A DNA stretch of 64,000 bases from Pseudomonadota bacterium (lineage in GTDB: Bacteria; Pseudomonadota; Alphaproteobacteria; Sphingomonadales; Govanellaceae). The stretch is taken from contig QEVO01000006.1 in NCBI GenBank assembly GCA_003577275.1, positions 1-64,000 on the forward strand, given 5' to 3'. Shown piece by piece: positions 37,664 to 49,854 of this stretch. The notes under the pieces are model-generated. The model searched no databases. It was given only the letters and a program-made list of their open reading frames with translations, and was not told the origin of the DNA. Each line of letters starts with the position of its first letter. Positions within the stretch are counted from its first letter, which is position 1. Both the position numbers and the translations under genes were made by a program.

Positions 37664-38812
37664 TTAGGCGGTGAATGCGCCGCCCCGGGCGATGATGGTA
37701 TTGCGGTGCAAAACGGCGCTCAAAATCAGCCCGAAGCCCAGCAAAAGCGTCAGCATGGCCGAGCCGCCGTAGGAGACCAGGGGCAGCGGCACGCCGACCA
37801 CCGGCACCAGGCCCATCACCATCGCCATATTGATGAACATGTAGAAAAAGAAGGTGGCGGCCAGGCCGGTGGTCAGCAGGCGGCCGAAATGGTTTTTGAT
37901 GCCCAGGCTGGCGTACATGGCATAGCCGATGAGGAGCGTATATAGGAGGAGCAGGCTAAAGCTGCCCAACAGCCCGAGCTCCTCCGCCAGCATGGTGAAG
38001 ATGAAGTCGGTCTGCTTTTCCGGCAGGAAGTTCAACTGCGCCTGGGTGCCCAGCAGCAGCCCCTTGCCGGTAACGCCGCCGGAGCCGAAGGCGATCTTCG
38101 ATTGCAGGATGTGATAGCCGGCGCCCAAGGGGTCGCGCTCGGGGTCGAGGAAGGTCAGCACCCGGTCCTTTTGATAATCCCTCAACATCCCCCAGGCCAT
38201 GGGAATGGCGGCGGCGACGCCGGCGATGCCGGCCACGAAGACGGACGTCCGCACCCCAGCGAGGAACATCACGGTGGCGCCGGTAGCGGTGATCAGCACC
38301 GCGGTGCCGAGATCAGGCTGACGCAGCACCAACGCCGCCGGCAGGGCGGTCAGCAGGAGCGGCAAGGTCAGGCTGCGCACGCGCGCCGCCTCGCGGGTGG
38401 TCAGGCCGTGGTAATAGCGCGCCAGCGCCAATACCAACGCCAGCTTCATGATCTCCGACGGCTGCAGGCGGATGACTCCAAGGTCCAGCCAGCGCTGCGC
38501 CCCCATGCCGATATCGCCCATGATCTCCACCGCGAGCAGCATCAGGAACGTGCCGCCGTAAATCCAATAGGCCGACGCCATCCACCATCTTAAGTTGATC
38601 AGCGCCACAATGATCATCAGCACGAAACCGACGGCAAAGCGGGTCATTTGCGGCGCCGCCCACGGCTCCAGGTGGCCGCCCGATACCGAGTAGAGCATGG
38701 TAAAGCCGACGCTGGCGATGATGATGATAAGAGCGATGACGAACCAATTCAGATCGCGCAGTTTGGCGAACAGATTGCGTTGCTGGCTTCTGATGGCGAT
38801 CACGGTTTTCAT
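37664..38812 (-). CDS. mrdB: RodA, peptidoglycan glycosyltransferase
   Basis: 382 residues. SEDS-family polymerase that elongates the cell wall together with PBP2 in the rod complex. About ten membrane segments; SEDS marks include QPDLGTAVLI, HYILQSKIAFGSGG-type GAGYHILQSKIAFGSGGVTG, and FVLPEKQTDFIFT-like NFLPEKQTDFIFTMLAEELG with the functional aspartate region. The gene follows mrdA (start 3 bases beyond its stop), and the two are surely co-transcribed with the mre genes. Confidence 0.96.
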   Translation of the reverse strand: MKTVIAIRSQQRNLFAKLRDLNWFVIALIIIIASVGFTMLYSVSGGHLEPWAAPQMTRFAVGFVLMIIVALINLRWWMASAYWIYGGTFLMLLAVEIMGDIGMGAQRWLDLGVIRLQPSEIMKLALVLALARYYHGLTTREAARVRSLTLPLLLTALPAALVLRQPDLGTAVLITATGATVMFLAGVRTSVFVAGIAGVAAAIPMAWGMLRDYQKDRVLTFLDPERDPLGAGYHILQSKIAFGSGGVTGKGLLLGTQAQLNFLPEKQTDFIFTMLAEELGLLGSFSLLLLYTLLIGYAMYASLGIKNHFGRLLTTGLAATFFFYMFINMAMVMGLVPVVGVPLPLVSYGGSAMLTLLLGFGLILSAVLHRNTIIARGGAFTA

Positions 38813-38815
38813 GGC

Positions 38816-40678
38816 TTATACCTCAATCCCTGAGGAGGGCGGCGTTGGCGCATCGGGATCGCGCGCGGAATTGCGGCGCATGGCTTCTAAGAGCACATCA
38901 CGGGCAATGGGTCCCGCCGCCTTGGAGCCGCTGCCGCCATGCTCCACCACCACGGCGATGGCGTAGCGTGGGTTGTCGATCGGGCCATAGCCGACGAACA
39001 GCGCGTGGTCGCGCTCGATCCAGGGCTTGTCCTCGTTCTTGATCACCCGGATGGCGCGTTCCTCCTTGGTGATGCGGCGCACCTGCGCGGTGCCGGTCTT
39101 GCCCGCCATGCTGTAGCCTTCTTCGGTGATGCGCGCGCCATAGGCGGTGCCGCGCGCGCTCGTCGTCACTTCGACCATGCCCTGGCGAACCACCGAAAGG
39201 GCATAGTCCGACACTTCGATGCGCGATGGCTTGGATTCTTTCTTCGGCCGCACCAGCCGCGGCATGACGGCATAGCCGCCGTTGGCGATGCGCGCCGTCA
39301 TCACCGCCAACTGCAAAGGGGTAGTCAGTATATAACCTTGACCGATGCCGACGATCAGGGTCTCGCCTTTCTGCCAGGACACGCCGAAACGCTTCTGCTT
39401 CCAGGCCATCGACGGCACCAATCCCGAGGCGGTATGGGGAATGCCGATATCGAAAGCTTCGCCAAGTCCGAAGCGGCGCGCCATGGCGGCAATGGCGTCA
39501 ACCCCGGTGCGCTCGGCCAAATCATAGAAATAAACGTCGCAGGAATTGCGGATGCCGCCGATCATGTTCTGCGTGCCATGACCTTCCCGTTTCCAGCAAT
39601 GGAAAACGTGATTGCCGAGCCGCCGCTTGCCCGGGCAGTAAACCTCGTGGGAGGCATTCACGGCGCCTGACTCCAGCGCCGCCATGGCCACCACCATCTT
39701 GAACGTCGACCCGGGCGGATACTGCCCTTGCACGATCTTGTCGACCAGAGGCTTGCGGATATCGTTGAGCAGCATTTTCCAGGTATCCTGGCGGATGCCG
39801 ACGTTGAAATCGTTGGGGTCATAAGCCGGCATCGAAGCGAAGGCCAACACGTCGCCGTTGTGAACATCCATGACGATGACAGAGGCGCTTTCGGCGCTGA
39901 TCCGCTCGGCGGCGAATTTCTGCAAGCCCAGATCGATGGTCAGTTTCAGTTCAGCGCCCGGCGTCGCCTGTTCCTGATCAAGTTCGCGGATCACCCGGCC
40001 ATAGGCGTTGACTTCAACCTTCATGTTGCCGGCAACGCCGCGCAGCGGCGCGTCAAAGGTGCGCTCCAGGCCGTTCTTGCCGATCTTGAAGGAGGGAAGG
40101 TGCAACAAGGGATCGTTGCCGGCTTCCTCCTCATTGGGCGCGCCGACATAACCCAAGAGATGGGCGGTCAGATCGCGATAGGGATAATAGCGCGTGGTGC
40201 CGACATCGGGCTGAACGCCCGGCAGGTCGGGGCTGGCGATGTTGATGCGTGCAAATTCATCCCAACTCAAGTTTTCCGCCACCGGCACGGCGAAGAAGCT
40301 GCGTTGCCGCCGGGAAGTGGCGAGAATACGGGTACGATCGCCATCATCGATGGGAATGATCTTGGCCAGGGCGTCGAGGGTGGCGGCGACGTCCGCCGTC
40401 TGCTCAGGAATGATGTAGGCGCGGTAGTCGGCGCGGTTGGTTGCCATAATTTCGCCGAAGCGGTCGACGATGCGGCCGCGCACCGGGGCTAACAGGCGGA
40501 TGCTGATGCGGTTTTCATCGGCAAGCTTTTTAAAGCGGTTGCTTTCGATGACTTGCAGATAATACATGCGGCTGGCCAGGACAGCGATCAGCGTTCCCTT
40601 GATGCTGGCGACGATGATGGCCCGGCGGGTGAAGACCTTTAAGCGGTCAGGGCGGTTTTTGCGGGTCGTGGCTTTCAT
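38816..40678 (-). CDS. mrdA: PBP2, peptidoglycan transpeptidase
   Basis: 620 residues from ATG 40678; the frame is open to 40813 but that part overlaps mreD. One N-terminal membrane anchor (residues 18-40) is followed by the pedestal and the transpeptidase domain with S324-TFK327, S378-C-D380 and K526-TG528. It works with RodA and MreCD in lateral wall growth. The start overlaps the mreD stop by 4 bases. Confidence 0.95.
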   Translation of the reverse strand: MKATTRKNRPDRLKVFTRRAIIVASIKGTLIAVLASRMYYLQVIESNRFKKLADENRISIRLLAPVRGRIVDRFGEIMATNRADYRAYIIPEQTADVAATLDALAKIIPIDDGDRTRILATSRRQRSFFAVPVAENLSWDEFARINIASPDLPGVQPDVGTTRYYPYRDLTAHLLGYVGAPNEEEAGNDPLLHLPSFKIGKNGLERTFDAPLRGVAGNMKVEVNAYGRVIRELDQEQATPGAELKLTIDLGLQKFAAERISAESASVIVMDVHNGDVLAFASMPAYDPNDFNVGIRQDTWKMLLNDIRKPLVDKIVQGQYPPGSTFKMVVAMAALESGAVNASHEVYCPGKRRLGNHVFHCWKREGHGTQNMIGGIRNSCDVYFYDLAERTGVDAIAAMARRFGLGEAFDIGIPHTASGLVPSMAWKQKRFGVSWQKGETLIVGIGQGYILTTPLQLAVMTARIANGGYAVMPRLVRPKKESKPSRIEVSDYALSVVRQGMVEVTTSARGTAYGARITEEGYSMAGKTGTAQVRRITKEERAIRVIKNEDKPWIERDHALFVGYGPIDNPRYAIAVVVEHGGSGSKAAGPIARDVLLEAMRRNSARDPDAPTPPSSGIEV

Positions 40679-41184
40679 CGGTCGAGCGCCAAGCGGTGAA
40701 TTTGGCCCAGGAAGCGCGCCACCAAAGGATACACCGAAACCGTCATCAGAGTCTGCATCACGATGGGAGTGGACTTGACCGGCGCGTCGGTGATCATCGA
40801 CAGCATGAGCCAATCGGCGATGCCGTAAGCGATGGCGACGCTGATGAAGCCGAGCCAGCTTAGCAGAAACAGCCGGCCGGCCAGGATACGTCGTTGGCTG
40901 ACGGCAAAATAATGCATGACCACCAGGGCGAAGGCGGTCAGACCGAAGGCGCCGCCGTTGGCGAGATCATAGAGCAATCCTGCCAGGAACAGCGGCGCAA
41001 CGCCCATCAGATCGGGGCGGAACAGAGCCCAATAATACGCCGCGGCAAGAAACAAATGCGGCATGATCGCCTGGATATGGGCGAAACGATAAGGAACAAA
41101 TTCCAAAAGCATCAACAGCAGCGCCGTTATGATCGGCACCGTGCCGCGTATGAAGGCAAGGGTTTGATGAGCCAGGCGCATCAT
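40675..41184 (-). CDS. mreD: MreD, rod-shape membrane protein
   Basis: 169 residues with five membrane segments (IITALLLMLLEFVPYRF, LFLAAAYYWALFRPDLMG, and so on). The PDLMG and LLYDLANGGAFGLTAF segments are typical of MreD. It binds MreC and PBP2. Both ends overlap neighbours by 4 bases. Confidence 0.92.
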   Translation of the reverse strand: MMRLAHQTLAFIRGTVPIITALLLMLLEFVPYRFAHIQAIMPHLFLAAAYYWALFRPDLMGVAPLFLAGLLYDLANGGAFGLTAFALVVMHYFAVSQRRILAGRLFLLSWLGFISVAIAYGIADWLMLSMITDAPVKSTPIVMQTLMTVSVYPLVARFLGQIHRLALDR

Positions 41185-42077
41185 GGCGATGGCTGCGGCG
41201 CTTCTGCCGCCGGCGGCGTTTCCGCTGCGGTCGGCGGCGGCGTCGCCGGGGTGAAGGCGAGCAGGCGCACGTAATCAAGCCGCGTCAGATCCGATGACAG
41301 CATCACCCTCGGCTTGCCGCCCTTTGGCGTCAGCGCGACGCGGCCCACCGGCATGTCAGGGGGAAAGATGCCGCCATGGCTGGTGGTCACCACCCAGTCG
41401 CCGGCGGCGATTTGGCTGCCGGCAGGTAAAAAAGTCAGCATCGGCTGATCGAGATTGTCGCCGGCGAGAATGGCGTTGACGTCCGCCGGCAGCACCTTGA
41501 CCGGAATGCGGCTGTTTAAGTCGGTCAGCAGCAACACCCGCGCCGTGGTCGGGCTTACGGTTATGACGCGGCCAAGGACGCCGCTGCGATCGGCCGCCAC
41601 GTGACCGGGAGCAACCCCGGCGTTTTGGCCGGCGTTGATGAGAATGGTGCGAACGTAATTGCCGGCGCTTTGGCCGATGATGCGCGCGGTGGCGATCGGC
41701 GTCGCCTGCATGTCATGGACATCAAGCAGGGACTTTAAGCGGCTATTCTCGGTGGCCAGGCGTTGCGCCGCCAGCTGCCATTCCATAAGCCGCTGGTTTT
41801 CGTCGCGCAGGCGGATGTTCTCACGATAAAGGAAGGCGACATCCTGCCCCCAGATCACCACATCCTCGACCACACGGACCGGCAGATTGACGACGTAAAT
41901 GATGGGGGCCAGCACGCCATCCACCGCTGCCCGCAGCCGCTCCAGCGGCGCCGGGCTGACTTGGCTGAAAATGAACAGGGCAAGCGCCAGAATAGCGGAA
42001 ATCGCCAGCGAGAAACGAGCGCCAAAGCCACGGAGCGATCGCGCAAGTCGTCCCGTTCTGCTCCGCGCCACTCTCAA
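41181..42077 (-). CDS. mreC: MreC, rod-shape periplasmic protein
   Basis: 298 residues. A basic N-terminus and one membrane segment (SLAISAILALALFIFSQV) are followed by a coiled coil (RENIRLRDENQRLMEWQLAA) and a double beta-barrel (ARIIGQSAGNYVRTILINAG, GVLGRVITVSPTTARVLLLT). The C-terminal tail is Pro/Ala-rich. It activates PBP2 and links it to MreB. Confidence 0.94.
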   Translation of the reverse strand: MRVARSRTGRLARSLRGFGARFSLAISAILALALFIFSQVSPAPLERLRAAVDGVLAPIIYVVNLPVRVVEDVVIWGQDVAFLYRENIRLRDENQRLMEWQLAAQRLATENSRLKSLLDVHDMQATPIATARIIGQSAGNYVRTILINAGQNAGVAPGHVAADRSGVLGRVITVSPTTARVLLLTDLNSRIPVKVLPADVNAILAGDNLDQPMLTFLPAGSQIAAGDWVVTTSHGGIFPPDMPVGRVALTPKGGKPRVMLSSDLTRLDYVRLLAFTPATPPPTAAETPPAAEAPQPSP

Positions 42078-42109
42078 GGCCGCCGTCCTCCGCTAGACTG
42101 GAAAACTCC

Positions 42110-43201
<1,092 letters not shown>

Positions 43202-43240
43202 TCACCACAATCTCCGGTTTCGGCTGTCGGGTACGGCGCT

Positions 43241-44791
43241 TTAGGCCGTAAGCGACGCCGGAGCCGTTTTCATACGCTTGACCAAGAGCTTGTTCAAGGC
43301 ATGGACATAAGCGCGCGCCGAAGCCACCAGGGTATCGGGGTCAGCGCCCTGTCCGGATACCGTTTTACCATCTTCTTCCAAACGAACCGTTACTTCCGCC
43401 TGGGCGTCGGTGCCGCCGGTGACCGCATGCACCTGGTAGAGCTGCAGGTGGGCATGATGGGGCACCAGTTCGCGGATCGCCTTGAAGGTGGCGTCCACCG
43501 GACCGTCGCCGGTGGCGGTGGTCGACTTCAAGCGGCCTTCGACCATGAGTTCCAGGTCCGCCCTCTGCGGGCCCTTGGAGCCGCATTGGATTTGCAGCGA
43601 CACAAACTTGACCGCATCATGGCCGCGGATCACCTCATCGTCGACCAGCGCGATGATGTCCTCATCGTAGACGGTCTTTTTCTTGTCCGCGAGGTCTTTG
43701 AAGCGATTGAAGGCGTCATTCAAGGCGTTTTCGCCCAGGTCATAGCCAAGCTCTTTTAATTTCTCCCGAAAAGCGTGGCGGCCGGAATGCTTGCCCATCA
43801 CCAGGGAGGACTTGCGCACGCCTACCGATTCCGGGGTCATGATCTCGTAGGTCTGAGCGTTTTTCAGCATGCCGTCCTGATGGATGCCGGACTCGTGGGC
43901 GAAGGCGTTGGCGCCGACGATGGCCTTGTTGGCCTGGACGGCGAGCCCAGTGATGGTCGACACCAGGTGCGAGGCGGGGGCCAATTTTTCGCTGATGATG
44001 CCGGTGGCGTAGGGCAGGGCGTCGCGGCGAGTGCGCAGCGCCATGACGACCTCCTCCAGGGCGGCGTTGCCGGCCCGTTCGCCGATGCCGTTGATGGTGC
44101 ATTCGATCTGCCGCGCGCCGCCCTCGACGCCGGCCAGGGAATTGGCCACCGCCAGCCCTAAGTCATTGTGGCAATGGGTGGAAAAGACCGCCTGGTCGGC
44201 GTTCGGCACGCGGTTGCGGAGCATTTCGAAGACGGCCTTGTATTCCGCTGGCACGGCATAGCCGACGGTGTCCGGGATATTGATGGTGCGCGCCCCGGCC
44301 TTGATGGCGATCTCCACCGCCCGGCACAGGAAGTCGTGCTCGGTGCGGCTGCCGTCCTCGGCCGACCATTCCACGTCCTCGCATAAGTTACGGGCGTGGC
44401 TGACGCTGCGCTCGATGGCCTCCAGGACCGCCGCCGGCTCCATCTGGAGCTTGAACTTCATGTGCAGCGGGCTGGTTGAGATAAAGGTATGGATGCGTGG
44501 CCGTCGGGCATGGCGCAGGGCCTCCCAGGCGCGGTCGATGTCCTTCTGGCCGGCCCGGGCGAGGCCGCAAACGGCGGCCGTTTTGGCGATTTTCGCCACT
44601 TCCGCCACCGCCTCGAAATCGCCATTGGAAGCAATGGGAAAGCCGGCTTCGATGACGTCGACGCCCATCTGATCGAGGGTCTCGGCGACGCGCAGCTTTT
44701 CTTCCAGGTTCATGGAGGCGCCGGGCGACTGTTCGCCATCGCGCAAGGTGGTGTCGAAGATGACAATTTGGTTTTTCATGGTCGTGGTCAT
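43241..44791 (-). CDS. leuA: 2-isopropylmalate synthase
   Basis: 516 residues from ATG 44791 (ATG 44779 is also possible). Condenses acetyl-CoA with 2-oxoisovalerate, the first committed step of leucine synthesis. The TIM barrel has [16 protein letters not shown] and the metal-binding HCHNDLGLA; the C-terminal LeuA dimer domain (about residues 390-510), which binds leucine for feedback control, is complete. It lies downstream of ilvBNC on the same strand. Confidence 0.95.
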   Translation of the reverse strand: MTTTMKNQIVIFDTTLRDGEQSPGASMNLEEKLRVAETLDQMGVDVIEAGFPIASNGDFEAVAEVAKIAKTAAVCGLARAGQKDIDRAWEALRHARRPRIHTFISTSPLHMKFKLQMEPAAVLEAIERSVSHARNLCEDVEWSAEDGSRTEHDFLCRAVEIAIKAGARTINIPDTVGYAVPAEYKAVFEMLRNRVPNADQAVFSTHCHNDLGLAVANSLAGVEGGARQIECTINGIGERAGNAALEEVVMALRTRRDALPYATGIISEKLAPASHLVSTITGLAVQANKAIVGANAFAHESGIHQDGMLKNAQTYEIMTPESVGVRKSSLVMGKHSGRHAFREKLKELGYDLGENALNDAFNRFKDLADKKKTVYDEDIIALVDDEVIRGHDAVKFVSLQIQCGSKGPQRADLELMVEGRLKSTTATGDGPVDATFKAIRELVPHHAHLQLYQVHAVTGGTDAQAEVTVRLEEDGKTVSGQGADPDTLVASARAYVHALNKLLVKRMKTAPASLTA

Positions 44792-45150
44792 GTCACTAAT
44801 CCTAAAGCTTGAGCAATTCCATTGGTCTTTAACGCGAAAGACCGTCATGAACTGGCTTTTACCCCTAAACGCCCCGCAAAACGGCGAGAAACCCAGCGCT
44901 TAGGGGCAGCTAAGTCGAAGTGACCCACGAAGGAGGGAAGACGCGAGCGCATGGGAAATCGCAGCAGCGATGCTGCCTTGATCGGGTTTCCTATGCGAAC
45001 GACGGATCATACCGCCCTATATCCTCGATCTTTTGCCAACGGTTCTTGGAAGCTTTCAGCCGATATCTAGCGACTGAACCCACTATAAGCCTCTATCGCA
45101 GTGTAGTTAACAATGTTTTATGGCGAGTTCAACGGCGTTTTTTCGCCAAT
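44792..45150 (-). other. leuA leader, no gene seen
   Basis: About 360 bases upstream of leuA. A 7-base-pair hairpin GGTCTTT/AAAGACC lies at 44824-44843, and a longer-range pairing is possible between CCCCTAA and TTAGGGG (about 44862-44904). An in-frame N-terminal extension of leuA to ATG 44848 exists but adds residues unlike the family. No leucine-rich leader peptide or T-box is seen, so attenuation is not demonstrated. Confidence 0.4.
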
Positions 45151-45246
45151 CCCCCTCACCCAGCTGCGGGTAAGGCTCGCAAAACGCTCGCCAACCCTAC
45201 GCATCCCTCTCCCCCGTTAACGGGGGAGAGGGGTAGGGTGAGGGGG
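45151..45246. repeat. Nested palindromic intergenic repeat
   Basis: A perfect 28-base palindrome (45205-45232, CCCTCTCCCCCGTT with its complement) lies inside an outer inverted repeat CCCCCTCACCC (45151-45161) / GGGTGAGGGGG (45236-45246). It starts 12 bases after the ilvC stop and can fold in the ilvC transcript. The absence of a T-run argues for a REP/MITE-type element rather than a simple terminator. Confidence 0.8.
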
Positions 45247-45257
45247 CGCTATGGCTA

Positions 45258-46852
<1,595 letters not shown>

Positions 46853-46876
46853 TGTCGGGCGTTTCCTTAAGGTTTT

Positions 46877-48640
46877 TTATACCAGCGCCTTGCCTTCATC
46901 CGAGATCGGGCTCAAGCCCGCATCCTCGGCGCTGAGGATCATTTCGTTATGGGCCGCTCCCGAGGGCATCATCGGGAAGCAGTTTTCCAGCTTGGCGACG
47001 CGGCAGTCCACCAACACCGGGCCGTCGGTCTTCATCATTTCCTTGATGGTGGAGTCAAGATCGGCGGGATTCGATACCCTTAAGCCTGACGCGCCGAAGG
47101 CTTCCGCCAGCCGCACAAAATCGGGCAAGGCGGCGGTGTAGCTTTCGGCATAGCGGCCGCCGTAGGTCAGATCCTGCCACTGGCGCACCATGCCCATGTA
47201 TTCGTTGTTCAAGATGAACACCTTGACCGGCAAACGGTGCTGCACGGCGGTGGACAGTTCCTGGATGTTCATCAGGATCGAGGCTTCGCCGGCGATGTCG
47301 ATGACCAGCGCCTCGGGATGGGCGATCTGCGCGCCGATGGCGGCGGGCAGTCCATAGCCCATGGTGCCCAAGCCGCCGGAGGTCATCCAATGGTTGGGCT
47401 TATCAAAGCCAAAGAACTGCGCCGCCCACATCTGATGCTGGCCGACCTCGGTGGTGATGTAGGGGTTCTTGTCCTTGGTCAGGGCGTAGAGCCGCTCGAT
47501 GGCGTACTGCGGCATGATGATGTCGTCGCGTTTGGCGTAGGAGAGACATTTACGGCCGCGCCATTCGTCGATCTGCTTCCACCACGCCTTGAGCGCCTTT
47601 TCGTCGGGCTTGCAGATCTTCGACTTCCAGATTTTGATCATATCCTCGATGACATGGCCGGCGTCGCCGACGATGCCGAGATCGACATGAACGTTCTTGT
47701 TGATGGAGGAACGGTCGATATCGACGTGGATTTTCTTGGAATGGGGCGAGAAGGCGTCGATGCGGCCGGTCACCCGATCGTCGAAGCGCGCGCCGAGGCA
47801 CAGCATGACGTCGCAGCCGTGCATGGCAAGGTTGGCTTCATAGGTGCCGTGCATGCCGAGCATGCCGAGGAAATGCGGGTCATGGCTGGGGAACGCGCCC
47901 AATCCCATCAGGGTCGAGGTGATGGGATAGCCGGTCAGCCGCACCAGCTCGCGCAGCAATTGCGAGGCCGCCGGGCCGGAATTGATGATGCCGCCGCCGG
48001 TGTAGATGATGGGCTTCTTGGCCTTGGCCAGGAGGTCAACGGCTTCCTTGATCAGCGCCAAGTCGCCCTTGATCTGCGGCCGGTAGCTGCGGTGCTGCGC
48101 CTTCGAGGGCCGGATGTAAGGCGCCTTGGCGACCTGGATGTCCTTCGGCAGGTCGATCACCACCGGGCCGGGCCGGCCGCTGGTCGCCACATAAAACGCC
48201 TCGTGCATGACGTAGGCGAGGTTCGCCACGTCCTTGACCAGATAATTGTGCTTGGTGCAGGGGCGGGTGATGCCCACCGTGTCGGCTTCCTGAAAGGCGT
48301 CGTTGCCGATCAAATGGGTCGCCACCTGGCCGGTCAGGCAGATGACGGGAATGGAATCGAGGAGAGCGTCGGTCAGCCCGGTGACCGCGTTGGTCGCCCC
48401 CGGACCCGAGGTAACCAGCGCCACCCCCGGCTTGCCGGTGGAGCGGGCGTAGCCCTCGGCAGCGTGAAGCGCCGCCTGTTCATGGCGCACCAGGATGTGG
48501 CGGATGTGGTTCTGCTGAAAGATCGCATCGTAAAGCGGCAGCACCGCGCCGCCGGGATAGCCGAACACCACGTCAACCCCAAGATCGACCAAAGACCTCA
48601 AAACGATGTCCGCGCCGCTGATGGGTTCCGCCGTTGTCAT
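46877..48640 (-). CDS. ilvB: Acetolactate synthase large subunit
   Basis: 587 residues. Thiamine diphosphate enzyme that makes acetolactate and acetohydroxybutyrate. The catalytic glutamate is in RHEQAALHAAEGYAR; the TPP/Mg segment reads DIAGEASILMNIQEL, with GEA where GDG is usual, a variant common in alphaproteobacterial enzymes. The FAD-binding middle domain is complete. Confidence 0.96.
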   Translation of the reverse strand: MTTAEPISGADIVLRSLVDLGVDVVFGYPGGAVLPLYDAIFQQNHIRHILVRHEQAALHAAEGYARSTGKPGVALVTSGPGATNAVTGLTDALLDSIPVICLTGQVATHLIGNDAFQEADTVGITRPCTKHNYLVKDVANLAYVMHEAFYVATSGRPGPVVIDLPKDIQVAKAPYIRPSKAQHRSYRPQIKGDLALIKEAVDLLAKAKKPIIYTGGGIINSGPAASQLLRELVRLTGYPITSTLMGLGAFPSHDPHFLGMLGMHGTYEANLAMHGCDVMLCLGARFDDRVTGRIDAFSPHSKKIHVDIDRSSINKNVHVDLGIVGDAGHVIEDMIKIWKSKICKPDEKALKAWWKQIDEWRGRKCLSYAKRDDIIMPQYAIERLYALTKDKNPYITTEVGQHQMWAAQFFGFDKPNHWMTSGGLGTMGYGLPAAIGAQIAHPEALVIDIAGEASILMNIQELSTAVQHRLPVKVFILNNEYMGMVRQWQDLTYGGRYAESYTAALPDFVRLAEAFGASGLRVSNPADLDSTIKEMMKTDGPVLVDCRVAKLENCFPMMPSGAAHNEMILSAEDAGLSPISDEGKALV

Positions 48641-48810
48641 GGCTTAAGTCCTCGTACCTTTACGTGTTTCCTCATGGCCGCCAACGGCCAATTTTAACGT
48701 CCTCTTTATCGGCAAACCGGATTGAGCGCAAACGCGCAAGCGCCAAAATCACGCCATATGCCGAAAAAAGCCTACGGCCAGCGCCAGTCGCCACAGTGAG
48801 GCCGGCGCAC

Positions 48811-48837
48811 CGTATAAGACGTTTATTGCGTCGTCAA
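48811..48837 (-). promoter_or_regulatory. Candidate ilvB promoter
   Basis: On the minus strand TTGACG (48837-48832) and TATACG (48816-48811) are separated by 15 bases, slightly short of optimal. This lies directly after the miaA stop and about 170 bases before ilvB. The leader contains a GGCCGTTGGCGGCC-type hairpin but no Ile/Val/Leu-rich leader peptide. Confidence 0.4.
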
Positions 48838-48840
48838 CCC

Positions 48841-49767
48841 TTAAAATCTAATAAATGGAAATTTTTCGGATAGCAATCTTTTCAAAAATTGCTCATCGCC
48901 GGATGGCCAATCTGAAAATTGATGGCGAAACCAGGTCATCTGCCGCTTGGCGTACTGCCGGGTGGCGGTCTGGGCGAGGCGAAGCGCTTCGTCAAAGCCA
49001 AGCTCGCCGGCGAGATGGCGGCTGAACTCCGGCACCGCCAGCGCCCGGCGCAAGGGGACGTCCGGCGGCGGATTGGCGGCGAGAAAGGCGCGGATTTCCG
49101 CCAGCCCCCCTTCCGCCATCATCTGCGCCAAGCGCCGGTCGCAGCGCTCATAAAGCACGTCGCGGGGCGGCGCGAGCACCAGCAACAGGGCGTCGATTCC
49201 GGGCAACAGGCCACCCTCCGGCGGTCGCCGTTGCCAGGCGCTCAAAGGTTCGCCGGTGGCCAGCGCCACCTCCAGCGCCCGGGCGATACGCTGCCGGTCG
49301 CCGGGGGTAAGCTTGACCGCTGTTTCGGGGTCCAGTTTGGTAAGCTCCCGGTGCAGGGCTTCGGGGCCTTCCGTGGCCATCCGTGACCTTACGGATTGCC
49401 TCAGATCTGCCGGGACGTCGGGGATAGGGGCGATGCCGTAGAGAAGGGTGCGCAGGTAAAGCCCGCTACCGCCGATGACGATGGGGAGCCGGCCTGCCGC
49501 CCAGGCTTCTGTTAAGGCCGCCGTGGCGTCCGCGCTCCAGGCGGCGGCGGAGGAGACGTCAGACGCGGCGCGGTAGCCGTAGAGGCGATGGGGAACCCTG
49601 GCCTCCTCCTCGGGCGAGGGGCGGGCGGTGACTACCCGCAGCTCGCGGTAGACCTGCATGCTGTCGGCGTTGATGATGACGCCGCCAGCCCGCTCGGCGA
49701 GCGCCAGCGCCAGCGCCGATTTGCCGCCGGCGGTGGGGCCGGCCAGGAATACCGCTTTATTTTTCAT
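48841..49767 (-). CDS. miaA: tRNA dimethylallyltransferase
   Basis: 308 residues. Adds a dimethylallyl group to A37 of tRNAs that read UNN codons. P-loop AGPTAGGKSALALALAER, then INADSMQVYRELRVVTARPS and the VIGGSGLYLRTLLYGI segment identify the family. Read divergently from serB with 87 bases between the two starts. Confidence 0.96.
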   Translation of the reverse strand: MKNKAVFLAGPTAGGKSALALALAERAGGVIINADSMQVYRELRVVTARPSPEEEARVPHRLYGYRAASDVSSAAAWSADATAALTEAWAAGRLPIVIGGSGLYLRTLLYGIAPIPDVPADLRQSVRSRMATEGPEALHRELTKLDPETAVKLTPGDRQRIARALEVALATGEPLSAWQRRPPEGGLLPGIDALLLVLAPPRDVLYERCDRRLAQMMAEGGLAEIRAFLAANPPPDVPLRRALAVPEFSRHLAGELGFDEALRLAQTATRQYAKRQMTWFRHQFSDWPSGDEQFLKRLLSEKFPFIRF

Positions 49768-49854
49768 GGCGAGTTGGTTAATCCCCTCGGGTTGGATAGT
49801 TATATCGGCCGCAACGCGGCTCCATGCAAGCGTTTGGCCGAACGGAGGCCGGTA

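Noticed and set aside
39728-40492. 254-codon open frame opposite mrdA
   Set aside because: Shadow frame; no motifs, and mrdA has all catalytic motifs.
44848-44903. Leucine leader peptide before leuA
   Set aside because: The only candidate frame runs into leuA itself without a stop and contains no run of leucine codons.
45205-45232. Palindrome as a simple rho-independent terminator of ilvC
   Set aside because: No T-run on either side and an outer inverted repeat surrounds it, so a repeat element is more likely, though it may still stall transcription.
47237-48697. 486-codon open frame opposite ilvB
   Set aside because: No ribosome site, motif or family; it is the usual antisense shadow of a high-GC gene, unlike the intein case where motifs and composition both support the minus strand.
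48641-48810. Attenuator leader peptide before ilvB
   Set aside because: The short frames read in the leader have no Ile, Val or Leu clusters.
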